Assembly: GCA_030698575.1 (NCBI GenBank)
Contig: JAUYMQ010000054.1
Location: 1-17,329 of the forward strand
Direction: 5' to 3'
DNA from: Deltaproteobacteria bacterium
GTDB taxonomy: Bacteria; JAUYMQ01
DNA length: 17,329 bases
Shown: positions 5,346-14,235 of the stretch, in pieces
How the letters are laid out: each line of letters opens with the position of its first letter
How positions within the stretch are numbered: position 1 is the first letter of the stretch
Notes under the pieces: generated by a model
The model's input: only the letters and a program-made list of their open reading frames with translations
What the model was told of the DNA's origin: nothing
Databases searched by the model: none
Translations under genes and position numbers: made by a program

Positions 5346-6875
5346 TCAGTGCCCGACGAAACCGACGAAGAAGAAATAAAGAACGAGGAGCGCCGCGAGG
5401 ATCGGAAGGACACCGACAATGTAGAAGGGCACGCGCGTCCAGGTCTGATCCCCAGGCGGAAGCGGGCGCGGCCACGCCTCGTCCTTCTCCGGCTCTTCGG
5501 CGGGCGGCACGCCGGTCGAACCTCCCGCGCTCCGCGCGAGCAGAGCAAGCGTCGGAAAGTACTCCATGAGCAGAACCCAGGCCGGCACGAGCCCCGACGG
5601 CGCCGCAAACTTCAGGTAGCTGAACCCCGCGGCGCCCGAGAACCAGATCCACGCAGGCGAGAGCGTGACCGCAGAGAGCGCCACCAGCCCCCAGGCGTAC
5701 CAGGGCTCCACGGCCGGCATCACGAACAGCAACCACCCGCCCAGCAGGGCCATCGCGCGGCGGCTCACGCTCCCCGCCGTCTCACCCTTGAAGAGAACCC
5801 GCACCGTGAAGATCAGGTAGCCCGCGAGCAGAATGCGTCCCGCCGATTTGGCGAATCGCCATGGATCGTCGAACCCGGCGACCCAGGCGAGCAGGTAGCG
5901 CAGGGCGGTTCTGACGCCGGCGTTGAACTCCTCGTAGTCCGCTCCCAGCCGGATGGGCAGGTGGCCCCAGAGCCCCCCGTCCATGACTACGAAGGGCGCG
6001 TATCCGACCACGAGCGTCGCCAGAAACGCCAGCGGCAGCCGGGGATCGAAGCCGGCGATTCCGCGCCGCCCCGGCCCGGCCCGCTGCATGAGAGCCGGCA
6101 AAATGACCATTGGATAGATTCGCGCCAGCGTCGCGAGCCCGAGCGCGATCCCCGCGGCACCCCGGCGCCCTTCGAGTCGGAACACAAGCGCCAGCAAGAA
6201 GAACGGAAGCATTAGGGGATCGCTGTGTCCGCCCCGGGTGATCTCGATCACGATGAGCGGATTCCAGAGGTACACCGCCGACTGAGCAAGAGGGCGCCCC
6301 TCGCGGCGAAGCAGCGCGAGGAGGGCGAATACGCCCAGCGCCTCGAAGACAAGGAACGTAAGCTTCAGGCCCAGCGCGTCCGGGCGAAGGGATGCGAGAA
6401 CGGCGAAGACCCATTGTGACAGGGGCGGATAGACTCCAATCACATCAGGGCGGTTCAACTGCATGTGGAGGGCATCGTAACGAAAGGGCGCGAGGGCGGG
6501 CGCGTTCGGCGCAAGGGCGTAGGGATTCACGCCGCCGCTGAAAACGCGGCCGTCCCACAGATACCGGTGATAATCGCTTGAAAGATCCGGATCGCCCGGA
6601 AGCAGCACCAGGCGGAAGAGCACCGCCAGCAGGAGCACGAAGAGAAGGGCCCGCCGGTCACCGGCCGCATTCGTCGGCGGCGTGCGCGCCACCCACAGGA
6701 CCGCCGGCAGGTAGGTGCACCAGAGCAGCCACCAGAGGACGGAGGTGCTGCTGAAGACGGACGGATGCCTGCCCGTGAGAGTGGCGATCAACTCGGGCCA
6801 CTGGTTGTAGCCGGCGTAGATGACCAGGGAGACCAGGCCCGACAGCAGGAGGGATCTCGGCAGACGCTCGTTCAT
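5346..6875 (-). CDS. GT-C fold polytopic membrane glycosyltransferase (polyprenyl-phosphate-sugar type, GT87/MptB-like)
   Basis: A 509-residue protein with about a dozen hydrophobic segments. The first large extracytoplasmic loop carries SDYHRYLWDGRVFSGGVNPY (residues ~100-119), the signature of the GT-C mannosyl/glycosyltransferase group, with Asp101 a likely catalytic acidic residue. Further family-like motifs are VYPPLSQWVFA (~148-158) and WNPLIVIEITRGGHSD (~204-219). Such enzymes take a sugar from a polyprenyl-phosphate donor on the outer face of the inner membrane and add it to a lipid, glycan or protein. A hydrophilic, Pro/Glu-rich segment (~455-485) precedes a last membrane helix. The start ATG is close to AGGA and GAGG. 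The gene is divergent from a surface glycoside hydrolase, which suggests a glycan-related locus. Donor and acceptor sugars cannot be named. Confidence 0.85.
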   Translation of the reverse strand: MNERLPRSLLLSGLVSLVIYAGYNQWPELIATLTGRHPSVFSSTSVLWWLLWCTYLPAVLWVARTPPTNAAGDRRALLFVLLLAVLFRLVLLPGDPDLSSDYHRYLWDGRVFSGGVNPYALAPNAPALAPFRYDALHMQLNRPDVIGVYPPLSQWVFAVLASLRPDALGLKLTFLVFEALGVFALLALLRREGRPLAQSAVYLWNPLIVIEITRGGHSDPLMLPFFLLALVFRLEGRRGAAGIALGLATLARIYPMVILPALMQRAGPGRRGIAGFDPRLPLAFLATLVVGYAPFVVMDGGLWGHLPIRLGADYEEFNAGVRTALRYLLAWVAGFDDPWRFAKSAGRILLAGYLIFTVRVLFKGETAGSVSRRAMALLGGWLLFVMPAVEPWYAWGLVALSAVTLSPAWIWFSGAAGFSYLKFAAPSGLVPAWVLLMEYFPTLALLARSAGGSTGVPPAEEPEKDEAWPRPLPPGDQTWTRVPFYIVGVLPILAALLVLYFFFVGFVGH

Positions 6876-6931
6876 TCCTCGCCGCGCCTCACAGGAAGCA
6901 CGATTTCCCCTCCGGGGCTCCGCCCGCGCCT

Positions 6932-6960
6932 TTGACGGGGTATGCGCGGCGCTGTAAAGT
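6932..6960 (+). promoter_or_regulatory. Sigma-70-type promoter for the glycoside hydrolase gene
   Basis: TTGACG (6932-6937) and TAAAGT (6955-6960) are 17 bp apart, matching consensus at 5 of 6 and 4 of 6 positions. The predicted start is near 6967. It lies in the divergent gap after the glycosyltransferase start (6875). Because an in-frame ATG at 6942 falls between the two hexamers, the promoter favours the later ATG at 7032 as the protein start. Confidence 0.45.
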
Positions 6961-7031
6961 CGGGCCGCGTCATCTTAAACGCGCCCTCCAATCCTGTCCA
7001 ACTTCCCTGGAGGAAGGCCCTCCCGCAATCC

Positions 7032-9320
7032 ATGCCGATCACGCCGGATCGCCCGAAACGAAAGGTCGTCACGGAAAGCGGGGGGAGCGCCCGAACCATC
7101 GCCCTCCTGGCCGCGCTTTCCTTCGCCCTCGCGGGCGCCTTTCTGCTCGCCCGTTTCCGGGCCTGGCACGCGCCCGATCCGCCACCCGGGCAAGAGATAG
7201 TCCTGATCGACGATTTCGAGGGATATGCCGACGAGCCCGCTCTTCGCGCCCGATGGGGGGGAGGAAGCGCTCCCGGCGCCCCGGCGCTTCCCCGGCTCGA
7301 GCATGCCATGGCCCTCGGTGGACGGAGCGCGCTCGGCGCCCGGATCGACGCGGGAGATCGGGGCGCCTGGCGGCCGCTGCGACTTGAAACAGGAGGCGGG
7401 ACGGTTCCAGCCAACTGGTCAGGCCACGAGACCCTGGCCTGCATGACCCGCTCGCTGGGCGCCGGCGAGGACGGACACCCGGCGGCGGCCCCGGGGCACG
7501 TTCACGATCTAGGCGATTACCTCTTCGTCGAGGTGGAAGCGCCTGACGCCCACAGCGGCCTCTGGCGCCGCGCCGCGCTACGGGCCGAGCGCAACCGCCG
7601 CTACCTCTCCTGGAGCAGCTGGAGCCGCTGGCAGGTCGATCTGCGGGGCGATCCGGACGCGCGTGGCCTCGATTGGCGCCGCGTACGCGCCCTGCGCGTT
7701 GCCGCAGCGGGAAGTTCCCCCATGCCCGTCTTCATCTATCTGGACCACTGCCGCCTCGAATCCCGCTACCGCCCCGTGCAGGACGCCGAATACACCTTTC
7801 TCGGCGTGAACATGTGGGACCTCTGGGGTCGGGGGGACGGGCCCTTCAAGGGGATGGATCTCCGTCGTCCCTTTGATGACGCCCTCCGTCGGGACATCCG
7901 GGAAAAACTCTCCTACCTCGCCGGGAAACGGATCCCCATCCTTCGGATCTTTCTCGACTACCACCTCGAGATCGATCCGGGCCGTGGAGTTTTCGAGGAC
8001 GATGTCCTCCGGCGAATCGATTTCGTCATCGACACGATCAGGGGGGAAGGCTGGCCGATGCGGCTCCTGATCAGCCTCTCCACCGGCTACGATCTGCAGA
8101 CCGGAATCAGCTGGTACACGCGGCAGGTCGAGGGCGACACCTACGCGAAGGTGCGGGCCTTTTACGTGGATCCCGCGCTCCGGGAGATCTACACGAAACA
8201 GATACTCCACGTCCTCGATCACGTGAACCCCTCCAGCGGGCTCCCGTGGAAGGAGGAGCCCGTGATCTGGGGCTGGGACGTCTCGAACGAGCCCCGCATC
8301 CTCTACGGGACCCCCGGCACGAGCTACGCCTCGCGCACGCGCGAGATGGTGGCCTGGTACGCCCAGATGTCGGGCGTCATCCGGAGCTTCGACACACGGC
8401 ACCGCATTGTCTCGGGCACCTTCTACAGCGGCAACGGGATCGAACCTCACGACAGCGATTACGACGACTGGAACATCTGGGAGCTGTTCACGCTGGACAC
8501 GATAGACGCCCTCTCCGTTCAGTCCTACGTCGGCCCCCACCTCCTGCGCACCGGACCGAAGCCGCTGATCCTGGAAGAGTTCGGCTATGGCGGCGCGTAC
8601 TTCGAGGACCCCACGGATGAGAAGCGCGCGGAGAACTACCGCTGGATGTTGCTCGACGGCGACAAGGTCTACCCTTCCGGCGTCGGGGCGCTGCTCTGGC
8701 AGATGAACTGGAATCACGGCTATGCCGACGGCAAGGAAATCCACTCGAGCCCGCCCTCGATGGAGTTCCAGTTCTCCCCCAAGCTTCGAAACAGCTCCCT
8801 GGATCTGTTCGAGTTCTACCTCGCGAAGTACAACCGGCTCACCGTCGAGCCCGAAGTCGAGGAGGGGTGGGGCCATTTCGGGGATCTTCGATGGCGCCAC
8901 CGCTCGATCCAGGGGCCCGTGGTGGTCGTCGAAAGCGAGCGTTTCGGAGACGGGTACGTGACGACGGTGGATGCCGGGAAGGGGCGCGGCCTGCGCGCCC
9001 TCTACGACCGCCTGCGATTGATGCTGGGGGCGCAGGGCCGGCTGGAGAACCGTATTTTCATCCCGAGGACGGGCCGCTACCGGCTGGAGGCCCGGGCCCG
9101 CGGGCCGGCGGATCGCTCGGGACTGCTCGAGGTTCGCATCGATGGTGATCCGCCGCGGCGCATCACCGTTCCCGCCGCTGGGGCGGCGGCTCAATGGCAC
9201 CGCGTCACGCTGGAGGAGCCGATCACGCTCCGTCACGGCGCACACGTCATTCGCATCGACCTCTGCACCGAGGGCATCGCGCTCGACCGCTATCGCCTCA
9301 TTCCCCTCGAACCCGCTTAA
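7032..9320 (+). CDS. Membrane-anchored glycoside hydrolase, clan GH-A (GH5-like), with flanking beta-sandwich domains
   Basis: A 762-residue protein from the ATG at 7032. A basic start and one hydrophobic helix (~27-45, TIALLAALSFALAGAFLLA) suggest an uncleaved anchor with the rest outside the cytoplasm. Residues ~60-245 look like a beta-rich carbohydrate-binding domain starting IVLIDDFEGY. The catalytic barrel starts at FLGVNMWDLW (~256). WDVSNEP holds the putative acid/base Glu420, and LILEEFGYGG holds the putative nucleophile Glu516, both on typical GH-A strand ends and closest in style to GH5 mannanase-like enzymes. The last ~130 residues (RIFIPRTGRYRLEARARG...) resemble a CBM6/35-type sandwich. 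An earlier in-frame ATG (6942) sits within the promoter. GGAGG at 7009-7013 is 18 bases from the start and could pair with CCTCC (7019-7023). The substrate is unknown; a beta-linked polysaccharide is likely. Confidence 0.85.
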   Translation: MPITPDRPKRKVVTESGGSARTIALLAALSFALAGAFLLARFRAWHAPDPPPGQEIVLIDDFEGYADEPALRARWGGGSAPGAPALPRLEHAMALGGRSALGARIDAGDRGAWRPLRLETGGGTVPANWSGHETLACMTRSLGAGEDGHPAAAPGHVHDLGDYLFVEVEAPDAHSGLWRRAALRAERNRRYLSWSSWSRWQVDLRGDPDARGLDWRRVRALRVAAAGSSPMPVFIYLDHCRLESRYRPVQDAEYTFLGVNMWDLWGRGDGPFKGMDLRRPFDDALRRDIREKLSYLAGKRIPILRIFLDYHLEIDPGRGVFEDDVLRRIDFVIDTIRGEGWPMRLLISLSTGYDLQTGISWYTRQVEGDTYAKVRAFYVDPALREIYTKQILHVLDHVNPSSGLPWKEEPVIWGWDVSNEPRILYGTPGTSYASRTREMVAWYAQMSGVIRSFDTRHRIVSGTFYSGNGIEPHDSDYDDWNIWELFTLDTIDALSVQSYVGPHLLRTGPKPLILEEFGYGGAYFEDPTDEKRAENYRWMLLDGDKVYPSGVGALLWQMNWNHGYADGKEIHSSPPSMEFQFSPKLRNSSLDLFEFYLAKYNRLTVEPEVEEGWGHFGDLRWRHRSIQGPVVVVESERFGDGYVTTVDAGKGRGLRALYDRLRLMLGAQGRLENRIFIPRTGRYRLEARARGPADRSGLLEVRIDGDPPRRITVPAAGAAAQWHRVTLEEPITLRHGAHVIRIDLCTEGIALDRYRLIPLEPA

Positions 9321-9400
9321 AGTTCCCCCCCGACCCTGCCGATGCGCCAACGAGACGGGAGGGCGATTCCGCGCCCTGCCCCCTCCGCGGACACGCTTTC

Positions 9401-10945
9401 ATGGCCGGCAACTCCCAGACAATGGCATTCTGCAACGAGCTCAAGCGGCTCATTGCGGCCAAGTGCACCCTCATCCAGCTTGAAACCTACGAGGAAGAAC
9501 GGGCCGAGCGCCTCATCAGCGCGGTCGCGGCGGGGCTGTTCGCCCGCCCGGTCCCGATTTCCCGCTGGACCTGCACGGACGGCCTCTCCGGCCCCGAGGG
9601 GCCAATGCCTGAAACCCGGGAGCCGCGGGCTGTGCTCGACTACATCTACTCGAACCGGGAAGCCGGCATCTTCATCCTCGAGGATTTCAATCCCTTCCTG
9701 AAGGACAACCCGCCGCTCAAGCGGAGGCTGCGGGATCTCGCGCGGGAGTGCGCCTCGAACTACGTGACCGTTATCCTGCTCGGCCCCCGGGCGGACCTCC
9801 CGGAGGATCTCCACCGCGACGTCGCGGTGCTCGACGTGCCGCTCCCCGACGAAAGGGAAATCCAGGAAACGCTCGATCGGATTCTCCGTGAATCGTCGCG
9901 TACGGCCGTCCTGGCGGACGGCCTGGGCGAAAGCCTCAGGACGCAGATCAGTCGCGCGGCTCTCGGCCTGACCGAGCGTCAGGCCTCCGAGGCCTTCAGG
10001 AAGGCCCTCGCGGGAAAGGCATCGATCGAGGACGGGGTTGTGAAGCTGGTGATTCAGGAAAAGAGCCAGCTTGTCAGAAAGGCGGCTGCGCTCGAATTCA
10101 TCGAGGAACTCCCCACGCTGGATGAGGTCGGCGGCCTCGACAATTTCAAGGCCTGGCTGCGCAAGCGCAGCGGCGTGCTCGGCGAAGCCGCACGCCTGGC
10201 GAAGATCGCGCCGCCAAAGGGCGTTCTTCTCACCGGCGTCTCCGGGTGCGGCAAGAGCTTCTGCGCGAAGGCCATCGCGAGCTTCTGGCAGATCCCGCTC
10301 CTTCGCTTCAACATGAGTAATCTCTACACCGGCAGCTCGGGGCTCTCCCCCGAAGAGGCCATGCGCCAGACCATCCGTATTGCCGAAACGGTGGCTCCCT
10401 GCGTGTTCTGGATCGACGAGATCGAGGCGGGCGTCTCGATCAACACGCAGAAAGCCGGGCAGGGATCGGCCTCGCGCGTGTTCGCGACCTTCCTGAACTG
10501 GATGCAGGAGAAGCGGGCTTTCGTTTTCGTGGCCGCCACCGCCAACGTAATCGATCTCTTGCCGCCCGAGATCCTGCGCAAGGGGCGGTTCGACGAAATC
10601 TTCTTCGTGGGGCTTCCGAGCATGGAGGAGCGCCTGGAGATCTTCAAGATTCACCTGGCGCGGACGGGGCAGGATCCGAACGGTTTCGATGTCCGGGCGC
10701 TGGCCAAGAACACCAACGGTTTCAATGGCGCGGAGGTCGAGCAGGTGGTGACCTGCGCGCTCGTCGAGGCATTCAACGCCGAACGAGCCCTCACGCAGAA
10801 CGATCTGGTCGTGAACGCCGGATCGATCGTTCCTCTTTCGGTCACGATGCGCGAGGAAATCGGGCGGATGGAACGCTGGGCCCACTCGCGCGCCGTTCTG
10901 GCGTCGGCCCCCAAGGGCGTCAAGGCGGGCTCTCCCGCAGCCTAG
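9401..10945 (+). CDS. Ycf46-like AAA ATPase
   Basis: A 514-residue protein matching the Ycf46 group of AAA ATPases, known from plastid genomes, cyanobacteria and scattered other bacteria. The N-terminal ~230 residues (ELKRLIAAKCTLIQLETYEEERAERL..., IFILEDFNPFL) are the conserved non-ATPase region with a degenerate P-loop-like fold. The AAA module begins at LPTLDEVGGLDNFKAWLRKR. It shows Walker A GVSGCGKS (Lys285), Walker B VFWIDEIE (Asp339/Glu340), sensor-1 region FVAATAN and ILRKGRFDEIFFVGLP with the arginine typical of this clade. A short helical tail follows. In Synechocystis Ycf46 has been linked to inorganic-carbon use; its role in non-phototrophs is not established. The start is 9401 or the ATG at 9422; neither has a clear ribosome-binding site. 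The 80-bp gap after the hydrolase has a weak 6-bp hairpin (9360-9377), so co-transcription is possible. Confidence 0.88.
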   Translation: MAGNSQTMAFCNELKRLIAAKCTLIQLETYEEERAERLISAVAAGLFARPVPISRWTCTDGLSGPEGPMPETREPRAVLDYIYSNREAGIFILEDFNPFLKDNPPLKRRLRDLARECASNYVTVILLGPRADLPEDLHRDVAVLDVPLPDEREIQETLDRILRESSRTAVLADGLGESLRTQISRAALGLTERQASEAFRKALAGKASIEDGVVKLVIQEKSQLVRKAAALEFIEELPTLDEVGGLDNFKAWLRKRSGVLGEAARLAKIAPPKGVLLTGVSGCGKSFCAKAIASFWQIPLLRFNMSNLYTGSSGLSPEEAMRQTIRIAETVAPCVFWIDEIEAGVSINTQKAGQGSASRVFATFLNWMQEKRAFVFVAATANVIDLLPPEILRKGRFDEIFFVGLPSMEERLEIFKIHLARTGQDPNGFDVRALAKNTNGFNGAEVEQVVTCALVEAFNAERALTQNDLVVNAGSIVPLSVTMREEIGRMERWAHSRAVLASAPKGVKAGSPAA

Positions 10946-10960
10946 AGCACCCCTCACAGC

Positions 10961-10977
10961 ATCGCGCTTCGCGCGAT
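10961..10977. terminator. Hairpin between convergent genes
   Basis: ATCGCGC (10961-10967) and GCGCGAT (10971-10977) are perfect complements around TTC. The hairpin lies in the 38-bp gap between the AAA ATPase stop and the phoU stop, where it could end transcripts from both sides. There is no T-tract on either strand, so its strength is uncertain. Confidence 0.5.
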
Positions 10978-10983
10978 TCCCGC

Positions 10984-11640
10984 CTACTTCGCCGAGTGGC
11001 GAACGTCCCTTCCTTCAACGTAGTAGATGACATCTTCGGCGATATTGGTGGCGTGATCGGCGACCCGCTCGAGGTTGCGCGAGATCAGGAGCAGGTGCAA
11101 GGCGCGCGTAACGACCTTCGGATCCTCGATCATGTAGGTCAGCAGCTCGCGGAAGATCTGCTTGTAGAGCCCGTCCACCTGGTCATCCCGATCGCACACG
11201 TCGAGAGCCTGGGATGGCTTCTGGCGGACGAGGCTGTCCAGACTGTCGCGCACCATCCCCCGTACGATCTCGAAGAGCCTCGGGAGATCGATGTAAGGCT
11301 TCAGCGGCGGCTCCTCGCTGAGGGCCAGGACCGCCTGGGCGATGTTGACGGCGGAATCACCCACGCGCTCGAGGTCGTTGTTAATCTTTATGACGGCCGC
11401 GACGAAGCGCAGATCGACAGCCGCCGGCTGGTAGCGCGCCAGCACGCTGTAGCACATTTCGTCGAGGTCCATCTCGATGCGGTCCACCTCGGGATCACTC
11501 TTGATAACGTGTTTAGCGAGATCGGCATCCCGCTCCATGAGAGACTTCTCGGCCTGATCAAGCATCGCCTCGACCAGCCCTCCCATCCGCAGAAGGCTCT
11601 GGCGAATTTCGTCGAGATCGCGATCCAGCGTCCGTTCCAT
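10984..11640 (-). CDS. phoU: PhoU, phosphate signalling and transport accessory protein
   Basis: A 218-residue all-helical protein of normal PhoU length with two tandem three-helix repeats. Each repeat carries the metal-binding E(D)xxxD-type motif: NNDLERVGDSAVNIA (~88-101) and SRNLERVADHATNIAED (~187-203). PhoU links the Pst transporter to the PhoR sensor in bacteria that have it and represses phosphate-starvation genes when phosphate is plentiful; it also limits Pst uptake. The start ATG at 11640 has GGCGGGG about six bases upstream. It is the last gene of the pst operon, 60 bp after pstB. No phoB/phoR pair is in the window; the kinase/regulator pair at the left is NtrC-type and is not evidently linked to phosphate. 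Confidence 0.95.
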   Translation of the reverse strand: MERTLDRDLDEIRQSLLRMGGLVEAMLDQAEKSLMERDADLAKHVIKSDPEVDRIEMDLDEMCYSVLARYQPAAVDLRFVAAVIKINNDLERVGDSAVNIAQAVLALSEEPPLKPYIDLPRLFEIVRGMVRDSLDSLVRQKPSQALDVCDRDDQVDGLYKQIFRELLTYMIEDPKVVTRALHLLLISRNLERVADHATNIAEDVIYYVEGRDVRHSAK

Positions 11641-11700
11641 GCATACCCCGCCAATTGAGCCCGGCTTTCATCCGCGCCGGGCGGCGTCTTCGTCGCGGTT

Positions 11701-12549
11701 TCAGCCAAAGCGCCCGGTGATGTAGTCCTCTGTCTGCTTCTTCCTCGGCCTGATGAACAAAGTCTTCGTTTCAGCATACTCGATGAGCCGGCCATGGTAC
11801 AGAAAGGCCGTGAAGTCGGAGACGCGGGAAGCCTGCTGCATGTTGTGGGTAACGATGATCAGCGTGTAGCGCTTCTTGAGCTCCTGCATCAGCTCCTCGA
11901 TCTTCGCCGTCGCCACGGGATCGAGCGCCGAGCAGGGCTCATCGAGCAGAATGACGTCGGGCTCGACGCTCAGAGCCCGGGCGATACAGAGGCGCTGTTG
12001 CTGCCCGCCGGAGAGGCCGAGGGCGCTCTCGTCCAGCCGGTCCTTCACCTCGTCCCAGAGCGCCGCGCCCCGGAGACCCCGCTCGACGATCTCGTCCAGG
12101 TCGCGCTTGCGTCTGATCCCGTGAATCCGACAGCCGTAAGCGACGTTCTCGTAGATCGACTTCGGAAAGGGGTTTGATTTCTGGAACACCATGCCGATCC
12201 GCTTCCGCAGGCTGTTCACCTCCACGCTCGGGTCGAGGATGCTTGCGCCTTCGAAACGGATGTCCCCCTCGATCCTCACCTCATCGATCAGATCGTTCAG
12301 GCGATTGAAGCAGCGAAGCAGGGTCGATTTCCCGCATCCCGAGGGGCCGATGTACGCGGTGATCTGCCGGCTGGGAATGTCCATGCTGATGTCGTGTAGC
12401 GCCTGGCTCTCGCGGTACCAGAACGACAGGGAATCGATCTGGAAGAGGGCATCCTTGATTTCGGGGCGAACCGCATCATCGGTCCCCATCGCGGAGACAT
12501 CGGACTCCATCCATTCTCCCTCGTTCACGGGCGAAATCTTGATTTCCAC
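11701..12549 (-). CDS. pstB: PstB, phosphate ABC transporter ATP-binding protein
   Basis: A 282-residue ATPase with a ~30-residue N-terminal extension compared with the usual ~255. Walker [10 protein letters not shown] (Lys74), the Q-loop in [20 protein letters not shown] (Gln123), signature [15 protein letters not shown] (179-193), Walker [14 protein letters not shown] and the H-loop VTHNM (His235) are all intact. The NPFPKSIY segment is characteristic of PstB. It powers phosphate import through the PstC-PstA pore. The GTG start at 12549 has GGAGG ten bases upstream; that GGAG can pair with CTCC just before the start (loop GTAAA), which might tune translation. In-frame ATGs at residues 14 and 21 are alternative starts. 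The gene begins 20 bp after pstA. Confidence 0.96.
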   Translation of the reverse strand: MEIKISPVNEGEWMESDVSAMGTDDAVRPEIKDALFQIDSLSFWYRESQALHDISMDIPSRQITAYIGPSGCGKSTLLRCFNRLNDLIDEVRIEGDIRFEGASILDPSVEVNSLRKRIGMVFQKSNPFPKSIYENVAYGCRIHGIRRKRDLDEIVERGLRGAALWDEVKDRLDESALGLSGGQQQRLCIARALSVEPDVILLDEPCSALDPVATAKIEELMQELKKRYTLIIVTHNMQQASRVSDFTAFLYHGRLIEYAETKTLFIRPRKKQTEDYITGRFG

Positions 12550-12569
12550 CTGGAGTTTACCTCCGATCC

Positions 12570-14222
12570 TCAGATCGCACTAGAGGCGTATTTGCGCCGC
12601 AAGCGGTTCCTCACCACGATGGCGGCCACATTCATCAGTGTCACCACGAGCACCAGCAGAAGCGCGGTGGCGAATACCAGCGGGGTGGTGGCCTCGACGT
12701 TGGGGCTCTGGAATCCGACGTCGTAGATGTGAAATCCGAGGTGCATGAACTTCCGCTCGAGATGAACGAAGGGAAAGTGGTGATCGAGGGGGAGCGTGGG
12801 CGCCAGCTTGACCATCCCGACGATCATGAGCGGCGCCACCTCCCCGGCCGCCCGGGCCATCGCAAGGATCATGCCGGTAAGGATTCCCGGGGCGGCGGCC
12901 GGGAGCACCACCCTCCGGATCGTCTCGAACTTGGTCGCGCCGAGCGCCAGCGACCCCTCCCTCGTGCCGCGCGGCACGGCGGCGAGCCCCTCCTCCGTGG
13001 CAACGATCACCACGGGAACTGTCAGGAGCGCGAGAGTAAGGCTGGCCCAGAGAATTCCGCCGGTTCCGTAGGTTGGCGTGGGGAGAGCGTCGGGGTAGAA
13101 GAGCCGGTCGATGGAACCGCCGACAAGATAGACAAAGAATCCAAGTCCGAAGACGCCGAACACGATGGAGGGGACGCCCGCCAGATTGTTCACCGCGATA
13201 CGAACCGTCCGCACCAGCACTCCCTGCTTCGCGTACTCGCGGAGATAGAGGGCGGCGAGCACCCCCAACGGGACCACCGCGATCGACATGATGAAGACCA
13301 TGAGGACCGTGCCAAAGATGGCCGGAAAGATGCCGCCCTCGGTATTGGACTCACGGGGGTCGTCCCACACGAACTCCCGGACGCGGCCGAGGTAGAGCCC
13401 GGCGCGATCGAGCAAGCTCATGGCGTTAGGCCTGACGGCCCGCACGATCTCGCCCACCGCGATCGCATTCCGCTCGCCGTCGGCGGTCTCCATCACCAGC
13501 TGCTCCTCCGCGAGGGACTCGCGCTCCTCGAAGAGCCGGTCGGCGAGGACCTGGTACTGGGCCTCCCGCTCCTTCGTCTCGTGCGCGATGGCCGCTTCCT
13601 GCAGCGCGCGCTCATCCGGGGAGAGATCTCGCCGCGCCAGCCGCTTCCCCGCGAGGCGGAGCCGCTCGATCTCGAAGTTGATATCGCCAATTTCGCCCCT
13701 CTCGAGCCGTTCGATTGCCTCTCGCCGGGCCACCTTCTCCTCGTGGAGCGGCCCGAAGGCGCGCCACACTTCGTCCGGGCCGCGGGCCAGGACCTCGTCG
13801 CCCCGGCGGAGCTCCACCGCCCTGCCGTAAAAGTGTCCCCACTCCAGGCGCTCGAGCAGAAGCGCATCCTCCGGGTAGGAAATCTCCGCAATCTGATCAT
13901 CGTCAATCCAGACGAAGCCCGCTCCGGTCACGTCCCGGTTACCGACCCTGAGCTGGAGCCGCCCCGTCATCTCGAGCGTCTTGCCCGGCGTGGGGGGCCG
14001 CTCCTCCCGGCCGCTGATCTCCCCGAGCAGGCGCCGGCCGTCCTCGAGGCGGCAGAGGGCAACCCGGCCCTGCCAGAAGTAATCGAGACCCCGGTAACCG
14101 ATGAACCCGATGACCGCAACAATCATGAGGAGATTGAACGCAAGCGCGCCCCCGCACAGCCAGGTGAGGGATTCACCCACCCGCTCGCTCCGCCGCGTCC
14201 GATCATCCCGGCCGAGATTCAT
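12570..14222 (-). CDS. pstA: PstA, phosphate ABC transporter permease, long form with periplasmic coiled-coil insert
   Basis: A 550-residue permease, nearly twice the ~290 residues of E. coli PstA. After a first membrane helix (~22-43) comes a soluble insert of ~250 residues: a beta-rich part (~50-155), then a highly charged, probable coiled coil (~158-245, rich in E, R, L and A). The conserved permease core begins at [15 protein letters not shown] (~296). The EAA loop that contacts PstB is [29 protein letters not shown] (~419-447, shown here as an interrupted family motif). Long PstA/PstC pairs are known in several bacteria, including many gammaproteobacteria; the insert's job is not defined. 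GAGAGGA lies eight bases upstream of the start and overlaps the pstC stop region, 13 bp apart, which points to translational coupling. Confidence 0.94.
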   Translation of the reverse strand: MNLGRDDRTRRSERVGESLTWLCGGALAFNLLMIVAVIGFIGYRGLDYFWQGRVALCRLEDGRRLLGEISGREERPPTPGKTLEMTGRLQLRVGNRDVTGAGFVWIDDDQIAEISYPEDALLLERLEWGHFYGRAVELRRGDEVLARGPDEVWRAFGPLHEEKVARREAIERLERGEIGDINFEIERLRLAGKRLARRDLSPDERALQEAAIAHETKEREAQYQVLADRLFEERESLAEEQLVMETADGERNAIAVGEIVRAVRPNAMSLLDRAGLYLGRVREFVWDDPRESNTEGGIFPAIFGTVLMVFIMSIAVVPLGVLAALYLREYAKQGVLVRTVRIAVNNLAGVPSIVFGVFGLGFFVYLVGGSIDRLFYPDALPTPTYGTGGILWASLTLALLTVPVVIVATEEGLAAVPRGTREGSLALGATKFETIRRVVLPAAAPGILTGMILAMARAAGEVAPLMIVGMVKLAPTLPLDHHFPFVHLERKFMHLGFHIYDVGFQSPNVEATTPLVFATALLLVLVVTLMNVAAIVVRNRLRRKYASSAI

Positions 14223-14235
14223 GAAAAGCGTCCTC

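Noticed and set aside
6942-7031. Upstream ATG start for the glycoside hydrolase
   Set aside because: It falls between the -35 and -10 of the predicted promoter. The later start gives a normal N-terminal anchor (basic residues then a hydrophobic helix). If the promoter is wrong, this start returns to consideration.
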